The position numbers were made by a program, and so were the translations under genes. Under the pieces are notes generated by a model that did not search any database, had not been told where the DNA came from, and worked only from the letters and a program-made list of their open reading frames with translations. A stretch of 13,356 nt of DNA from Acidobacteriota bacterium (GTDB taxonomy: Bacteria; Acidobacteriota; Blastocatellia; Pyrinomonadales; Pyrinomonadaceae), in NCBI GenBank assembly GCA_003222935.1, contig QHXL01000146.1, positions 1 through 13,356 on the forward strand, written 5' to 3'. Below are positions 1-8,055 of this stretch, one piece after another. Numbering within the stretch: position 1 is the first letter of the stretch; the number at the start of each line of letters is the position of its first letter.

Positions 1-74
1 CAAGCAGTTCTGTGTTACACAGGCACGCGAACAAGGTTCGTGAATTTTGGTTAGCCAAAACTGAACGAGGGCTC

Positions 75-2015
75 GTGTCAACTTCCACAACCAACATAGA
101 TTCAGTGCTCCACGAGGAGCGCGTCTTCCCTCCGCCTCCTGAGTTTTCGCAAAACGCTCACATCAAATCGATGGATGAGCTTGAGCGTCTGCGTGAAGAA
201 GCCACTGCCGACCCGGAGACCTTCTGGGGTCGACACGCAGAACAGGAACTTCACTGGTTCAAGAAATGGGATTCCGTGTTGAAGTGGAACCCGCCACACG
301 CAGAGTGGTTTGGCGGCGGGAAGATCAACATCTCCTACAACTGTCTTGACCGTCATCTTTCAACCTGGCGCAGAAATAAGGCAGCACTGATCTGGGAAGG
401 CGAACCGGGCGACACACGTACCTTTACCTACCAACAACTTCATACCGAGGTCTGCAAGTTCGCCAATGTTCTGAAGCATGCCAATGTCCAGCGTGGCGAT
501 CGAGTTGCGCTATACATGCCGCTGATCCCGGAGTTAGCGATTGCCATGCTGGCGTGTGCCCGCATTGGTGCAACACATTCGGTAGTGTTTGGCGGCTTTT
601 CCAGCTCGGCGCTTATCGATCGAATCAATGATGCCAGTTGCAAAGTCGTCGTTACCGCGGATGGCGGTTGGCGACGCGGCAATGAAGTAAAGCTGAAACC
701 GGCTGTCGATGAAGCTCTAAAACAGACTCCTTCAGTAAACGCTTGCATCGTGGTTAAACGAACAGGCTCGCCAATTCACATGCAGCCTGGTCGGGATTTC
801 TGGTGGCAAGAGTTGATGGAAACGGTCGACGCCAAGTGCGCCGCCGAAGAGTTGGACAGTGAACATCCCCTTTTCATTCTCTACACCTCTGGCACCACTG
901 GGAAACCAAAAGGAATTCTGCACACGACCGCTGGATATTTACTGCAAACGCATCTCACCACGAAGTGGGTCTTCGATCTCAAAGACGAAGACGTTTACTG
1001 GTGTACTGCGGCTATCGGGTGGGTGACTGGTCATAGTTACGTTGTCTATGGACCACTCTCAAACGGTGCGACTGCGTTGATGTATGAAGGGGCGCCGAAT
1101 TTTCCTGAACCTGACCGATTCTGGGAGATCATCGAACGTCATCGCGTGAATATCTTTTACACCGCGCCGACAGCCATCCGCGCCTTTATCAAGTGGGGTG
1201 AACAATGGCCTTTGAAACACGACCTCTCGAGTTTGCGTCTCCTTGGCACGGTAGGTGAACCGATCAATCCGGAAGCGTGGATGTGGTATCGAGAGTTGAT
1301 TGGTAAGGGGCGTTGTCCAATCGTCGATACCTGGTGGCAAACCGAAACCGGCGCGATCATGATCACTCCGTTGCCTGGCGCAACACCAACAAAACCAGGT
1401 TCGGGCACCAAGCCTTTTCCGGGCATCGAAATGGACGTTCTGACTCGAGACGGAAAGTCGGTCGCGGCAAATCAGGGAGGTTATCTCGTAATCAAACGAC
1501 CCTGGCCGTCGATGTTGCGCACAATCTGGGGCGACGACGAGCGTTATCGTGACGATGGAATTTACTTTGCAGGTGATGGCGCGCGTCGCGACAAGGATGG
1601 TTATTTCTGGATTATGGGTCGTATCGACGACGTGATTAACGTAAGTGGGCATCGTTTGGGTACTGCCGAAATTGAAAGCGCATTGGTCTCACATAGTTCT
1701 GTCGCAGAAGCAGCAGTAGTAGCGCGCCCACATGATTTGAAAGGTTCGGCGATCGTCGCGTTTGTGACCCTCGAGGGTACGCACCGACCATCAGATAAAC
1801 TGAATCAGGAGTTGCGCGACCACGTCGCGAAAGAGATCGGGGCCCTGGCCCGTCCAGATGACATTAGATTCAGCGACGCATTGCCAAAAACCCGCTCAGG
1901 CAAAATAATGCGACGTCTGTTGCGAGAAATTGCGACAAGCGGATCGGTTGCTGGCGACGTAACGACGTTGGAAGACTTCTCAGTGCTGGAGAAGCTTCGG
2001 AGTGATGAAGAATAG
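75..2015 (+). CDS. acs: Acetyl-CoA synthetase (AMP-forming)
   Basis: Activates acetate to acetyl-AMP and then acetyl-CoA, using ATP and CoA, in the cytoplasm. The protein is collinear with E. coli Acs as I remember it. The adenylate-forming P-loop [11 protein letters not shown] is at about residues 270-280, DTWWQTETG at about 418-426, and the hinge/C-domain stretch [20 protein letters not shown] follows. The motif [11 protein letters not shown] carries the catalytic, acetylation-regulated Lys at residue 610, matching E. coli Lys609. Numbering is from the GTG at 75, giving 646 residues against 652 in E. coli. That GTG follows GAGGG at 67-71, although the 3-base spacer is short. The frame stays open to the left edge with another GTG at 12, so a longer N-terminus cannot be excluded; the extra 21 residues do not look like Acs. 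It stands alone, and a long inverted repeat follows the stop. All core motifs are intact. The family call is very secure, the start less so. Confidence 0.96.
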   Translation: MSTSTTNIDSVLHEERVFPPPPEFSQNAHIKSMDELERLREEATADPETFWGRHAEQELHWFKKWDSVLKWNPPHAEWFGGGKINISYNCLDRHLSTWRRNKAALIWEGEPGDTRTFTYQQLHTEVCKFANVLKHANVQRGDRVALYMPLIPELAIAMLACARIGATHSVVFGGFSSSALIDRINDASCKVVVTADGGWRRGNEVKLKPAVDEALKQTPSVNACIVVKRTGSPIHMQPGRDFWWQELMETVDAKCAAEELDSEHPLFILYTSGTTGKPKGILHTTAGYLLQTHLTTKWVFDLKDEDVYWCTAAIGWVTGHSYVVYGPLSNGATALMYEGAPNFPEPDRFWEIIERHRVNIFYTAPTAIRAFIKWGEQWPLKHDLSSLRLLGTVGEPINPEAWMWYRELIGKGRCPIVDTWWQTETGAIMITPLPGATPTKPGSGTKPFPGIEMDVLTRDGKSVAANQGGYLVIKRPWPSMLRTIWGDDERYRDDGIYFAGDGARRDKDGYFWIMGRIDDVINVSGHRLGTAEIESALVSHSSVAEAAVVARPHDLKGSAIVAFVTLEGTHRPSDKLNQELRDHVAKEIGALARPDDIRFSDALPKTRSGKIMRRLLREIATSGSVAGDVTTLEDFSVLEKLRSDEE

Positions 2016-2057
2016 ACCAACGAAGGGCTCGTGGATTGCGATCTCAGATATAACAAT

Positions 2058-2182
2058 CATTTTCCAGATCTCATTTGACATTCATCAGTTGTCACTCGAA
2101 TTACGTAGACCCGGGGCTAAACAGCAGACCATTGACCAAACCAAATGACAACTGATGACCGTCAAATGGGATCTGGAAAATG
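2058..2182. repeat. Heptamer-type inverted repeat, copy 1
   Basis: Two 37-base arms, 2058-2094 and 2146-2182, are reverse complements at 34 of 37 positions around a 51-base loop. The arms run from CATTTTCCAGATC to CAGTTGTCA. Inside the left arm the sequence falls into degenerate 7-base steps (TCATTTG, ACATTCA, TCAGTTG). It fills most of the gap between acs and the first PilZ gene, so a transcript could fold it into a long stem between them. No T-run follows either arm, so it is not a classical Rho-independent terminator. The same core recurs at 4361-4506 and partly at 5645-5667. Confidence 0.85.
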
Positions 2183-2216
2183 ATTCCCAACGCCCTAACG
2201 TTCCACCCAAATCACG

Positions 2217-2223
2217 AGGAGGT
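2217..2223 (+). promoter_or_regulatory. Strong Shine-Dalgarno fixing the PilZ gene start
   Basis: The sequence AGGAGGT lies 6 bases before the ATG at 2230. It is the strongest ribosome binding site noticed in the window. It decides against the in-frame ATG at 2155, which has no such site and lies inside the right arm of repeat copy 1. Confidence 0.85.
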
Positions 2224-2229
2224 GCCCCA

Positions 2230-2646
2230 ATGGCTCGTCACATGGAATTTGAAAATCGCTCTGGGCCACGCTATCTAGCAAGCCTGGAAGTCAAAGCCGA
2301 GTGGGATGAACCAACCGGTACTCACATCGTTGCCGAAGGCACGACGGAGAATGTTGGACCAGAAGGCACGTTAGTACATTTACCACGACAGTTACCCGAT
2401 GTTGGTAGTACAGTTCGCCTTGAAGTAATGGGCGAAAATGGCGAACTTCTGCAAGTAATCGCCGAAGTGCTACGCATCGAAAGAAACCCCGGTCATCCGT
2501 TAGCCGCTTTACAGCTGGTAGGCGAGACAGATGAATGGAAAGGGTTAGTTTGGGAACCCGCTGCTCCACGAGTTGCTCCACCTCCACCGGTAGAAGAATC
2601 GGAGGCGGACGAAGACGCGGAGGATGATGACGACCTAACACACTGA
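2230..2646 (+). CDS. PilZ-like domain protein with acidic tail
   Basis: A small cytoplasmic protein of 138 residues, probably a PilZ-type beta-barrel; canonical PilZ proteins bind cyclic di-GMP. RxxxR is present at residues 10-14 (RSGPR). The second motif, normally D/NxSxxG, reads NVGPEG at 41-46, so the conserved Ser is Gly and binding may be weak or lost. Strand-rich sequence continues to about residue 106, where LAALQLVG resembles the end of the PilZ barrel. A Pro-rich linker and a strongly acidic tail (about residues 122-135) follow. The start at 2230 is chosen from the AGGAGGT at 2217. The stop is 12 bases before a second PilZ-like gene, so the two are probably co-transcribed with the AI-2E-family gene. 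The domain call rests on pattern and length; the ligand is unproven. Confidence 0.75.
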   Translation: MARHMEFENRSGPRYLASLEVKAEWDEPTGTHIVAEGTTENVGPEGTLVHLPRQLPDVGSTVRLEVMGENGELLQVIAEVLRIERNPGHPLAALQLVGETDEWKGLVWEPAAPRVAPPPPVEESEADEDAEDDDDLTH

Positions 2647-2658
2647 GGCCCTGGTACA

Positions 2659-2997
2659 ATGACAACCCCCAATGAATATGAAGTGCCGCCCCAAGACAGG
2701 CGAAGGTTGATGCTGGCGATTGAAGATGAAACCTTGAAAGAGTCGATCGGAATAGGCGAACCGGGAGATATTAGCGTTGGTGGAGTGCGCGTCAGGAATC
2801 TTCCGAAGTGTCCCGATGTGATGGTGGGTGATCAGCTAGGTTTGTTAATGCTGGACTCTGACGACTCGTTGTCGCTGAGCGGCGAAGTGGTTCATCATGG
2901 AACTCCTGACACGTTCGGTGTCCAGTTTCACGAATTAACTGGCGCTCAACAGCGCGCAGTCGAGGATATGATCGAACGTTTACATTCGCGGCTGTAA
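2659..2997 (+). CDS. PilZ-domain protein
   Basis: A 112-residue cytoplasmic protein with the usual length of a single PilZ domain. GDISVGGVRV contains a canonical D37-x-S39-x-x-G42 cyclic di-GMP motif. The C-terminal FGVQFHELTGAQQRAVEDMI (from about residue 86) matches the typical final strand and helix of PilZ domains. The N-terminal arginine cluster QDRRRL is present, but a strict RxxxR is absent. GAGG at 2645-2648 overlaps the previous stop codon and gives a 10-base spacer to this ATG, suggesting coupled translation. The next gene begins 20 bases downstream. Its target cannot be told from sequence; the neighbouring membrane protein is one candidate by position only. Confidence 0.82.
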   Translation: MTTPNEYEVPPQDRRRLMLAIEDETLKESIGIGEPGDISVGGVRVRNLPKCPDVMVGDQLGLLMLDSDDSLSLSGEVVHHGTPDTFGVQFHELTGAQQRAVEDMIERLHSRL

Positions 2998-3017
2998 CAG
3001 CCCATCGATAAGCGAGC

Positions 3018-4331
3018 TTGAGCAACCAAGAAAACAAAGAACCGGCAGCGCCCGGCCTTCGTGCAGCTGTCGACGCGGCTGGCCCTCCCACACGTGTCGT
3101 CCTCCGTCTCATCTTTATCGTTCTTGCCGTCGCGGTTGTCCTGTGGGTGGTAGTAAAGCTGACCGGCGTAATTCTGCTACTCGTCTTATCGATCTTTTTT
3201 GCTTACCTCGTATCACCGCTCGTTGATTTCATTCGACGACCGAGGACAATTGGCAGCCGAACAATCGCCATCCCGAGAACGATAGCGATTATTCTTTCCT
3301 ACCTGGTTATCCTGGGCGTTATCGTTCTCGCGGTTTTTGTAATTCTTCCAAGCCTGAGCAATCAGTTTCCCGAGTTCACAGCGCAAGCCAAGAGTTATTG
3401 GAAAACCCTCGGTGAAAGGGCACAAGCGCTAAATGAGTACTTTCGGTCGCGACGGATGCCAGGACCGGTCGTCGACGCCGTCAATCACCAGGTGCCTGTT
3501 GTCATCGAGAAGATCAGCGCCAAAGGCAGTGAAATAGTTTCGGCCTCTCTGGCATACCTGGCTTTTGTTCCCTGGTTGGTGTTGATTCCGATACTTGGCT
3601 TTTTCTTACTTAAAGATGCGGAGAGTTTTCGTAGGTCCGCGCTGCAGATGCTCCCGAAGGGTCGTTGGCGTTGGCGTGGAGACGAGTTCTTTCAGGACTT
3701 GAACAGTACCCTGGCGGCATACACACGCGCGCAACTAACCGCCTGTTTATTAATCGGTGTCGTCTGCGCAATTGGATTCACGGTTTTGGGATTACCCGGT
3801 GGACTGGTGATGGGCGTGATAGCCGGCGTGTTTGAGTTTGTACCGCTGGTTGGACCATTGGTAATTGCCATCACGGCAGCGCTTCTCGCCTTGCTACACG
3901 CAGGTCCATTTAGTGCGTTCCTGGTTCTGCTGTTTCTCGGCGTCCTGCGAATCGTGCATGACTACTTCACCTATCCGCGATTGATCGGACAAGGTATTCA
4001 CTTACATCCATTGGCAGTGATCTTCGCAATTTTGTCAGGCGCTGAACTTGGTGGTATCGCAGGAATATTCCTCGCGATTCCGGTCGTTGCTATTCTGACG
4101 GTGAGTTATCGACATTGGATGGAGCATCGAGGTAGTGAGGGACTCGCAGACCTTCTCGAACCGACTCCGCCGGTTACCGCACCATTGACCGAGGAAGCAA
4201 CAACCGAACACTCGCCACAAATACATCCTCATTTTCACTCACCAGAACATCCGGACGTCGATACAACACCAGAGGAGATGGCCCGACATCGTCCTGATTT
4301 GACGACCGGCGAGCTGCGGATGCCGGAGTAG
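3018..4331 (+). CDS. AI-2E family membrane transporter
   Basis: A 437-residue inner-membrane protein of the AI-2E / UPF0118 family, whose members are proposed exporters or ion antiporters; the substrate is not predictable here. Hydrophobic segments lie at about residues 27-48, 50-72, 88-112, 176-198, 240-258, 262-292, 296-312 and 330-362. The family signature is clear in the late region: FVPLVGP at 274-280, YPRLIGQGIHLHPLAV at 319-334 and GAELGGIAGIFLAIPVVAIL at 341-360. A soluble tail of about 65 residues, rich in His, Pro, Thr and acids (for example HPHFHSPEHPD), extends past the usual family end. The start is a TTG, the first possible start after an in-frame stop at 3009, with only a weak ribosome binding site. 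It is the third gene of a tight unit behind two PilZ-type genes and converges on carA. Confidence 0.9.
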   Translation: MSNQENKEPAAPGLRAAVDAAGPPTRVVLRLIFIVLAVAVVLWVVVKLTGVILLLVLSIFFAYLVSPLVDFIRRPRTIGSRTIAIPRTIAIILSYLVILGVIVLAVFVILPSLSNQFPEFTAQAKSYWKTLGERAQALNEYFRSRRMPGPVVDAVNHQVPVVIEKISAKGSEIVSASLAYLAFVPWLVLIPILGFFLLKDAESFRRSALQMLPKGRWRWRGDEFFQDLNSTLAAYTRAQLTACLLIGVVCAIGFTVLGLPGGLVMGVIAGVFEFVPLVGPLVIAITAALLALLHAGPFSAFLVLLFLGVLRIVHDYFTYPRLIGQGIHLHPLAVIFAILSGAELGGIAGIFLAIPVVAILTVSYRHWMEHRGSEGLADLLEPTPPVTAPLTEEATTEHSPQIHPHFHSPEHPDVDTTPEEMARHRPDLTTGELRMPE

Positions 4332-4360
4332 TTCAGTCAAGGGCGGCCGTCGGGAAAGAT

Positions 4361-4506
4361 TTATTGGTCATTGATCATTTTCCAGATCTCATGTGACATT
4401 TTTCAATTGCAATTTTCAAAACCCGATGCAACTGATGTTCTGATCTAATCAAAATTGACAACTGAAAAATGTCAAATGAGATCTGAAAAATGCCAAAGAC
4501 CAATAA
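4361..4506. repeat. Heptamer-type inverted repeat, copy 2
   Basis: Arms 4361-4416 and 4451-4506 pair at about 50 of 57 aligned positions, with one gap on each side, around a 34-base loop. The outer ends are perfect (TTATTGGTC with GACCAATAA). The left arm divides into 7-base steps: TCATTGA, TCATTTT, CCAGATC, TCATGTG, ACATTTT, TCAATTG. It fills the gap between two convergent genes, so it could act as a two-way transcript end, although no clean T-run is present. The inner core is the same as in copy 1. Confidence 0.85.
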
Positions 4507-4524
4507 TGCTTTGGACCTTAAAAA

Positions 4525-5622
4525 CTAGGACTTACCTTCCATAAGCTCCACAAACCTTCGAAAATGATGTGAAGCATCGTGAGGACCTGGTGCTGCTTCT
4601 GGATGGTATTGAACGGAAATCACCGGCAGCGTTCGATGTCTCATTCCCTCGACACACTGGTCGTTGAGATTGATATGAGTAACTTCTACTTCAGGCGGCA
4701 AAGTGTCGGCGCTTACTGCAAAGCCGTGGTTGTGTGAAGTGATCTCCACCCCTTTGCCCGAAAGCTCTTTCACCGGCTGGTTCCCGCCTCGATGACCAAA
4801 TACGAGTTTGAAAGTATTTCCACCAAATGCTCGTCCGAGTAGTTGATGACCAAAGCAGATCCCGAATAGCGGTAGTTTGGCGTCTACGAGACGCTTGATT
4901 TCTTCAACCTCGCGATTCATCGACGCCGGGTCCCCTGGTCCATTCGACAAAAATATTCCATCCGGATTGAGTGCAAGAACGTCTGCCGCTGAAGTTGACG
5001 AAGGTACGACGGTCGTGCGGACGCCCAGTTGTGCCAGTTCACGTAAAGAATTCCTCTTGACGCCATAGTCGTAACAAACAACGTGAAAGCGTTCAGTGCC
5101 TTCTGCGGCAAAGTCGTAAGCTTCCCTGGTGGTTACCACACTCGCGAGTTCGCGATTTGCCATCGGTGGTGATTGAAGAGCCTTCTGGACCACGCTCGTC
5201 TCATCTGTATCTACCGTAGAAAGGCAAGCCCGCATGGCCCCTTTGTCGCGTATGTGACGTACCAGCGCACGAGTGTCTATACCTTCGAGTGCGACGATAT
5301 TACAGCGCTTCAAATAATCGGCCAAACTCTCTTCGGCGCCCCAGTTTGATGTCAGTCTACTGGCCTCACGAACGACAAATCCTTCAACCCACGGTCGCGA
5401 CGATTCGGAGTCCAGCTCATTCACGCCGTAATTGCCGATGAGCGGATAAGTCATACAAACGATTTGGCCGGCGTATGACGGGTCCGTTACCACTTCCTGA
5501 TAGCCAGTCATCGAAGTGTTGAAGACCATCTCGCCACAAACTTCTCCATCGGCCGCCCACGAGCGACCCCTGAAAGTTCGGCCGTCCTCGAGAGCTAAGA
5601 GTGCAGGTTTTTTACTGGGCAT
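4525..5622 (-). CDS. carA: Carbamoyl-phosphate synthase small (glutaminase) subunit
   Basis: Releases ammonia from glutamine and channels it to the large subunit CarB to make carbamoyl phosphate for arginine and pyrimidine synthesis, in the cytoplasm. At 365 residues it matches the usual 360-385. The CarA-specific N-terminal domain is clear ([34 protein letters not shown]). The class I glutaminase domain follows, with FLSNGPGDP at 224-232, nucleophile Cys256 in [11 protein letters not shown], and His340 and Glu342 in [13 protein letters not shown]. The motif TSHNHGF at 295-301 is also typical. The start at 5622 gives the expected N-terminus, although no good Shine-Dalgarno is visible. carB is not adjacent: the next - strand gene upstream is the YIP1-TPR gene, and downstream is the convergent AI-2E-family gene. 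All catalytic residues are present. Confidence 0.97.
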   Translation of the reverse strand: MPSKKPALLALEDGRTFRGRSWAADGEVCGEMVFNTSMTGYQEVVTDPSYAGQIVCMTYPLIGNYGVNELDSESSRPWVEGFVVREASRLTSNWGAEESLADYLKRCNIVALEGIDTRALVRHIRDKGAMRACLSTVDTDETSVVQKALQSPPMANRELASVVTTREAYDFAAEGTERFHVVCYDYGVKRNSLRELAQLGVRTTVVPSSTSAADVLALNPDGIFLSNGPGDPASMNREVEEIKRLVDAKLPLFGICFGHQLLGRAFGGNTFKLVFGHRGGNQPVKELSGKGVEITSHNHGFAVSADTLPPEVEVTHINLNDQCVEGMRHRTLPVISVQYHPEAAPGPHDASHHFRRFVELMEGKS

Positions 5623-5644
5623 ATGTTTTAGACAGGGAAACAGA

Positions 5645-5794
5645 TTTATCGGTCATTGCTCATTTTCTATTTCCATACGTCATTTTAAGAATGGTCAGTA
5701 GTCAGTAGTCCGTTGTAGGGGCAAATAATCGAGACTCGTGGAAAAATCAGCTACTACAACTGACTACTGACGACGGACTACTGACCACTCTTAA
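5645..5794. repeat. Heptamer-type inverted repeat, composite copy 3
   Basis: The left flank 5645-5667 matches 4360-4382 of copy 2 at 21 of 23 positions. It is followed by an inverted repeat with arms 5685-5718 and 5754-5794. The arms pair at 32 of 34 positions once a 7-base block (CGTCGTC) is counted as an insertion in the right arm. Both arms are built from 7-base units such as AGTAGTC. The right arm runs into the 3' end of the YIP1-TPR gene and includes its stop codon. It lies between the carA start and that gene, so it could fold at the end of the upstream transcript and sit ahead of carA. Confidence 0.8.
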
Positions 5795-7073
5795 TAAACT
5801 GCTCCGCCTCATTCATCCAGCGCTTGCTAGCTCGATACTTGTAAGCCGGCGCTGTCTTCACAGCTTCGATACATTCCTGCATCAGGCTTGCAGCCTCACG
5901 ACGATGGCCCAGGCCGGCGTGAGCACGACCCATCAAGTACAAACCCTCCGGATCCGAAGGCCTATGTTCCAGGAACTGCTCAAGAGCGCCACGCGCGTCG
6001 TCGTATTGACCCGCCGCGATGTAAGTAGCCGCCACTTCACGCCAAATCTCGTGGAGCGAGTGCGCCTGGTTTCGGGTAACCACTTGTTCGAAATGTCGGA
6101 TTGCGTCCCCATAACGTTTCTGGGAACGCGCTATTCGGCCGAGTTGGTAACTCGCGTCAATCTCTTCAGGATCAATCTGGACCGCGCGCTCGAACCGCTC
6201 GCGTGCCGCATCGAGTTCACCACGATTCTGATGAATCAATCCAAGATTGTAATGAGCCGAAGCGTCAGCTGGATTGAGGGTGGCCGACTCGAGATTCTGT
6301 TTGAACGCGGCCCTCGCACGCTGTCCCCCCATGATTTCGCCGAAGTAACCACGCAGAAGCATGAAGGCAAAGAACAGTAAGAAAGGCGATCCAAAGATTC
6401 CGGAAAACAGGTGCTCGGCAATCGGCGCCACAAAGAACGATGCTATGCCCCCTAAGAAGGCGATCCCGAATGCGCGTATAGCCGAAAGTCGAAAAGTTTC
6501 CCTGACGCCAAACACAATTCCGATGGAGAGAAAGGCAAGCTTTACTGTTAAGAAAAGCGTTTGCGAAACGATAACAGGATTCTTTAGTGCGGCTGCCACC
6601 TCCGGTGTGGTCGGAAACAGCGTGCGCATTTGATCCGTTTGTTGGACCATGCTGGCGACCTGTGCCGCCTGAATACCCGTGTAGTGTAGGAATGTCGCCG
6701 CAACAATGGCCGCTAAGTTTGCGGCAGTAATCACATAAAGAATTGTGGCTGCAAACGGTGCGTACTCCTGGCTCAGCACCACGCGAAAGCTACCGCGGCG
6801 ATCAAATACATTGAGGATTAGCAAAAGGATCGGAACGACAATTACGGCGATGAGGACGATGAAACGCAGGTCTTGAAAACTTTCTCGCCAAATTCCACCA
6901 GTCGTACCCCACGTGTAGATTCCGGAGAACCTCGATGTTATGAAGCTGTAGGCGAGTTGACTGAAGAACGCGATGACCGCAATTGGCAACAATGATCCAC
7001 GATCGCGAGCCTCGCGCATTCCGCGCAGAGGCGCGTAGAAGATCATCAATACCAGAGCTAACCAGCCAATCAT
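5778..7073 (-). CDS. YIP1-like membrane protein with TPR domain
   Basis: A 431-residue protein. The first 245 residues form a multi-span membrane domain (hydrophobic stretches at about 1-13, 28-45, 70-90, 105-130, 168-190, 200-217 and 228-242) in the style of the Yip1 family. Residues 265-430 are tetratricopeptide repeats, clearest at about 271-304 and 305-338, with further copies to about 408 (for example SAHYNLGLIHQNRGELDAA). TPRs bind proteins, so a role as a membrane-anchored scaffold is likely, but no partner or substrate is evident. It starts 21 bases after the lepB stop on the same strand and is probably in an operon with it. The last codons and TAG stop lie in the right arm of repeat copy 3, so the C-terminal end may have been set by the repeat. 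The Yip1 assignment is less sure than the TPR one. Confidence 0.85.
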   Translation of the reverse strand: MIGWLALVLMIFYAPLRGMREARDRGSLLPIAVIAFFSQLAYSFITSRFSGIYTWGTTGGIWRESFQDLRFIVLIAVIVVPILLLILNVFDRRGSFRVVLSQEYAPFAATILYVITAANLAAIVAATFLHYTGIQAAQVASMVQQTDQMRTLFPTTPEVAAALKNPVIVSQTLFLTVKLAFLSIGIVFGVRETFRLSAIRAFGIAFLGGIASFFVAPIAEHLFSGIFGSPFLLFFAFMLLRGYFGEIMGGQRARAAFKQNLESATLNPADASAHYNLGLIHQNRGELDAARERFERAVQIDPEEIDASYQLGRIARSQKRYGDAIRHFEQVVTRNQAHSLHEIWREVAATYIAAGQYDDARGALEQFLEHRPSDPEGLYLMGRAHAGLGHRREAASLMQECIEAVKTAPAYKYRASKRWMNEAEQFIKSGQ

Positions 7074-7094
7074 AGAAGACAGAATAACTCGAAA

Positions 7095-7811
7095 CTACCG
7101 GGGTGAGTCATTAGGGGGAAAGTCTCCATCAGTAGCATCGCCGGTTGGCGGCGGCACAGGAGGAGCGATGTTTTCGTGATGAATCACGCTTGCTGCTGCC
7201 AACGGCCAATAGCGAAACAGAGCCTTCCCGTAAATGTACTTCTTTGGAACCAGCCCCCACATTCGCGAATCGCTGGAATTATCGCGATTGTCGCCCATTA
7301 CAAAATAGTAATTTGGCCTGATGTAGGTGGGGGGAGAACTCTTATGTGACAAGTTGAGTCGCTGATCCAAATAGGTTTCAGAGAGATCGCGACCATTAAC
7401 TCGAACCGTTCCTTCGTGAATCTCCACTGTATCTCCCGGTAAACCGATCACTCGCTTGATATAGCTCTTCGAGGGGTCATCGGGAAACCAGAAGACGATT
7501 ATGTCTCCACGATCCAATTTGGGCGCCCAACGATAGTCGTCGTAATAAATCAGCTTGTTGACGAAGATTCGTTCACCGTCGTGCAGTCGCGGCAACATGG
7601 AGGTTCCTTCCACTTTCACTGGTTGAACGATAAAAACGACAACCAACGCCGCGATCATAAGAGCGAAAACCAGGTCGCGAAGTAACAAACGCGCTTCTGA
7701 CCAAAGATCATCACGCGACGAGTCGTCAGGTCTCTGAACCTGAATGTCTTTGTCGTCGTCGATGTGTACGCCGCCAAACGGAGGTGGCTTGCGTCTTCTA
7801 ATTCCAAACAT
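7095..7811 (-). CDS. lepB: Signal peptidase I
   Basis: Cleaves signal peptides from exported proteins at the outer face of the inner membrane, using a Ser/Lys dyad. It is a 238-residue protein. An acidic and basic cytoplasmic head of about 45 residues precedes a single membrane anchor at about 46-64. The nucleophile is Ser71 in VEGTSMLP, the general base Lys119 in [12 protein letters not shown], and the conserved [14 protein letters not shown] box is at 173-186. A Pro-rich, probably flexible tail (about 215-238) extends beyond the usual end. The ATG at 7811 gives a normal N-terminus; the Shine-Dalgarno is weak. The YIP1-TPR gene follows 21 bases downstream. The two exported proteins encoded at 8056-12332 carry signal peptides and would be typical substrates. 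Confidence 0.96.
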   Translation of the reverse strand: MFGIRRRKPPPFGGVHIDDDKDIQVQRPDDSSRDDLWSEARLLLRDLVFALMIAALVVVFIVQPVKVEGTSMLPRLHDGERIFVNKLIYYDDYRWAPKLDRGDIIVFWFPDDPSKSYIKRVIGLPGDTVEIHEGTVRVNGRDLSETYLDQRLNLSHKSSPPTYIRPNYYFVMGDNRDNSSDSRMWGLVPKKYIYGKALFRYWPLAAASVIHHENIAPPVPPPTGDATDGDFPPNDSPR

Positions 7812-7903
7812 ACGCGTTCAATAAGGATCCTCGGACCGCTCAAACACTTACGTCCTCGAATCGATTTTGAGGTTAGCTTTCGAACCGGTGCTTGTCAAAC
7901 AGG

Positions 7904-8010
7904 GGAATCAGCCGCAGATAAACGCAGAAAGACGCAGATCGGATAAAAAGAGTCAGCTGTTTTTGACACTTCTGATCTGCGTCTTTCTGCGTTTATCTGC
8001 GGCTGATTCC
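7904..8010. repeat. Perfect 37-base inverted repeat
   Basis: Arms 7904-7940 and 7974-8010 are exact reverse complements over 37 bases, with a 33-base loop. The left arm carries a degenerate 10-base periodicity (CGCAGATAAA, CGCAGAAAGA, CGCAGATC). It sits between the stop of the 1075-residue protein gene and the start of lepB, both on the - strand. It may end or stabilise the upstream transcript or lie in the lepB leader. CGCAGAT-type intergenic repeats occur in many environmental bacteria as far as I recall. No transposase is nearby. Confidence 0.9.
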
Positions 8011-8055
8011 GCTTTCTCCCTTCCCGACCTTTTTGAACTAATCTGCCAGCTATTC

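Noticed and set aside
12..74. Upstream extension of acs to a GTG at position 12
   Set aside because: The extra 21 residues do not resemble Acs N-termini and the GTG at 75 gives a normal length. The frame is open to the window edge, so this is a preference and not a proof.
1059..1652. 197-residue open frame antisense to acs
   Set aside because: It lies entirely inside the well-supported acs gene and has no recognisable domain or ribosome binding site.
4361..4506. Classical Rho-independent terminator
   Set aside because: The stem is very long and AT-rich, with no T-run directly after either arm. A role in transcript ending is possible but not of the standard form.
2058..5794. CRISPR array or transposon ends
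   Set aside because: The repeats are few, imperfect, inverted in pairs and kilobases apart, with no regular spacers, cas genes or transposase.
5904..6380. 158-residue + strand frame inside the YIP1-TPR gene
   Set aside because: It is antisense to clear TPR repeats; the composition is what an opposite frame of a TPR gene would give.
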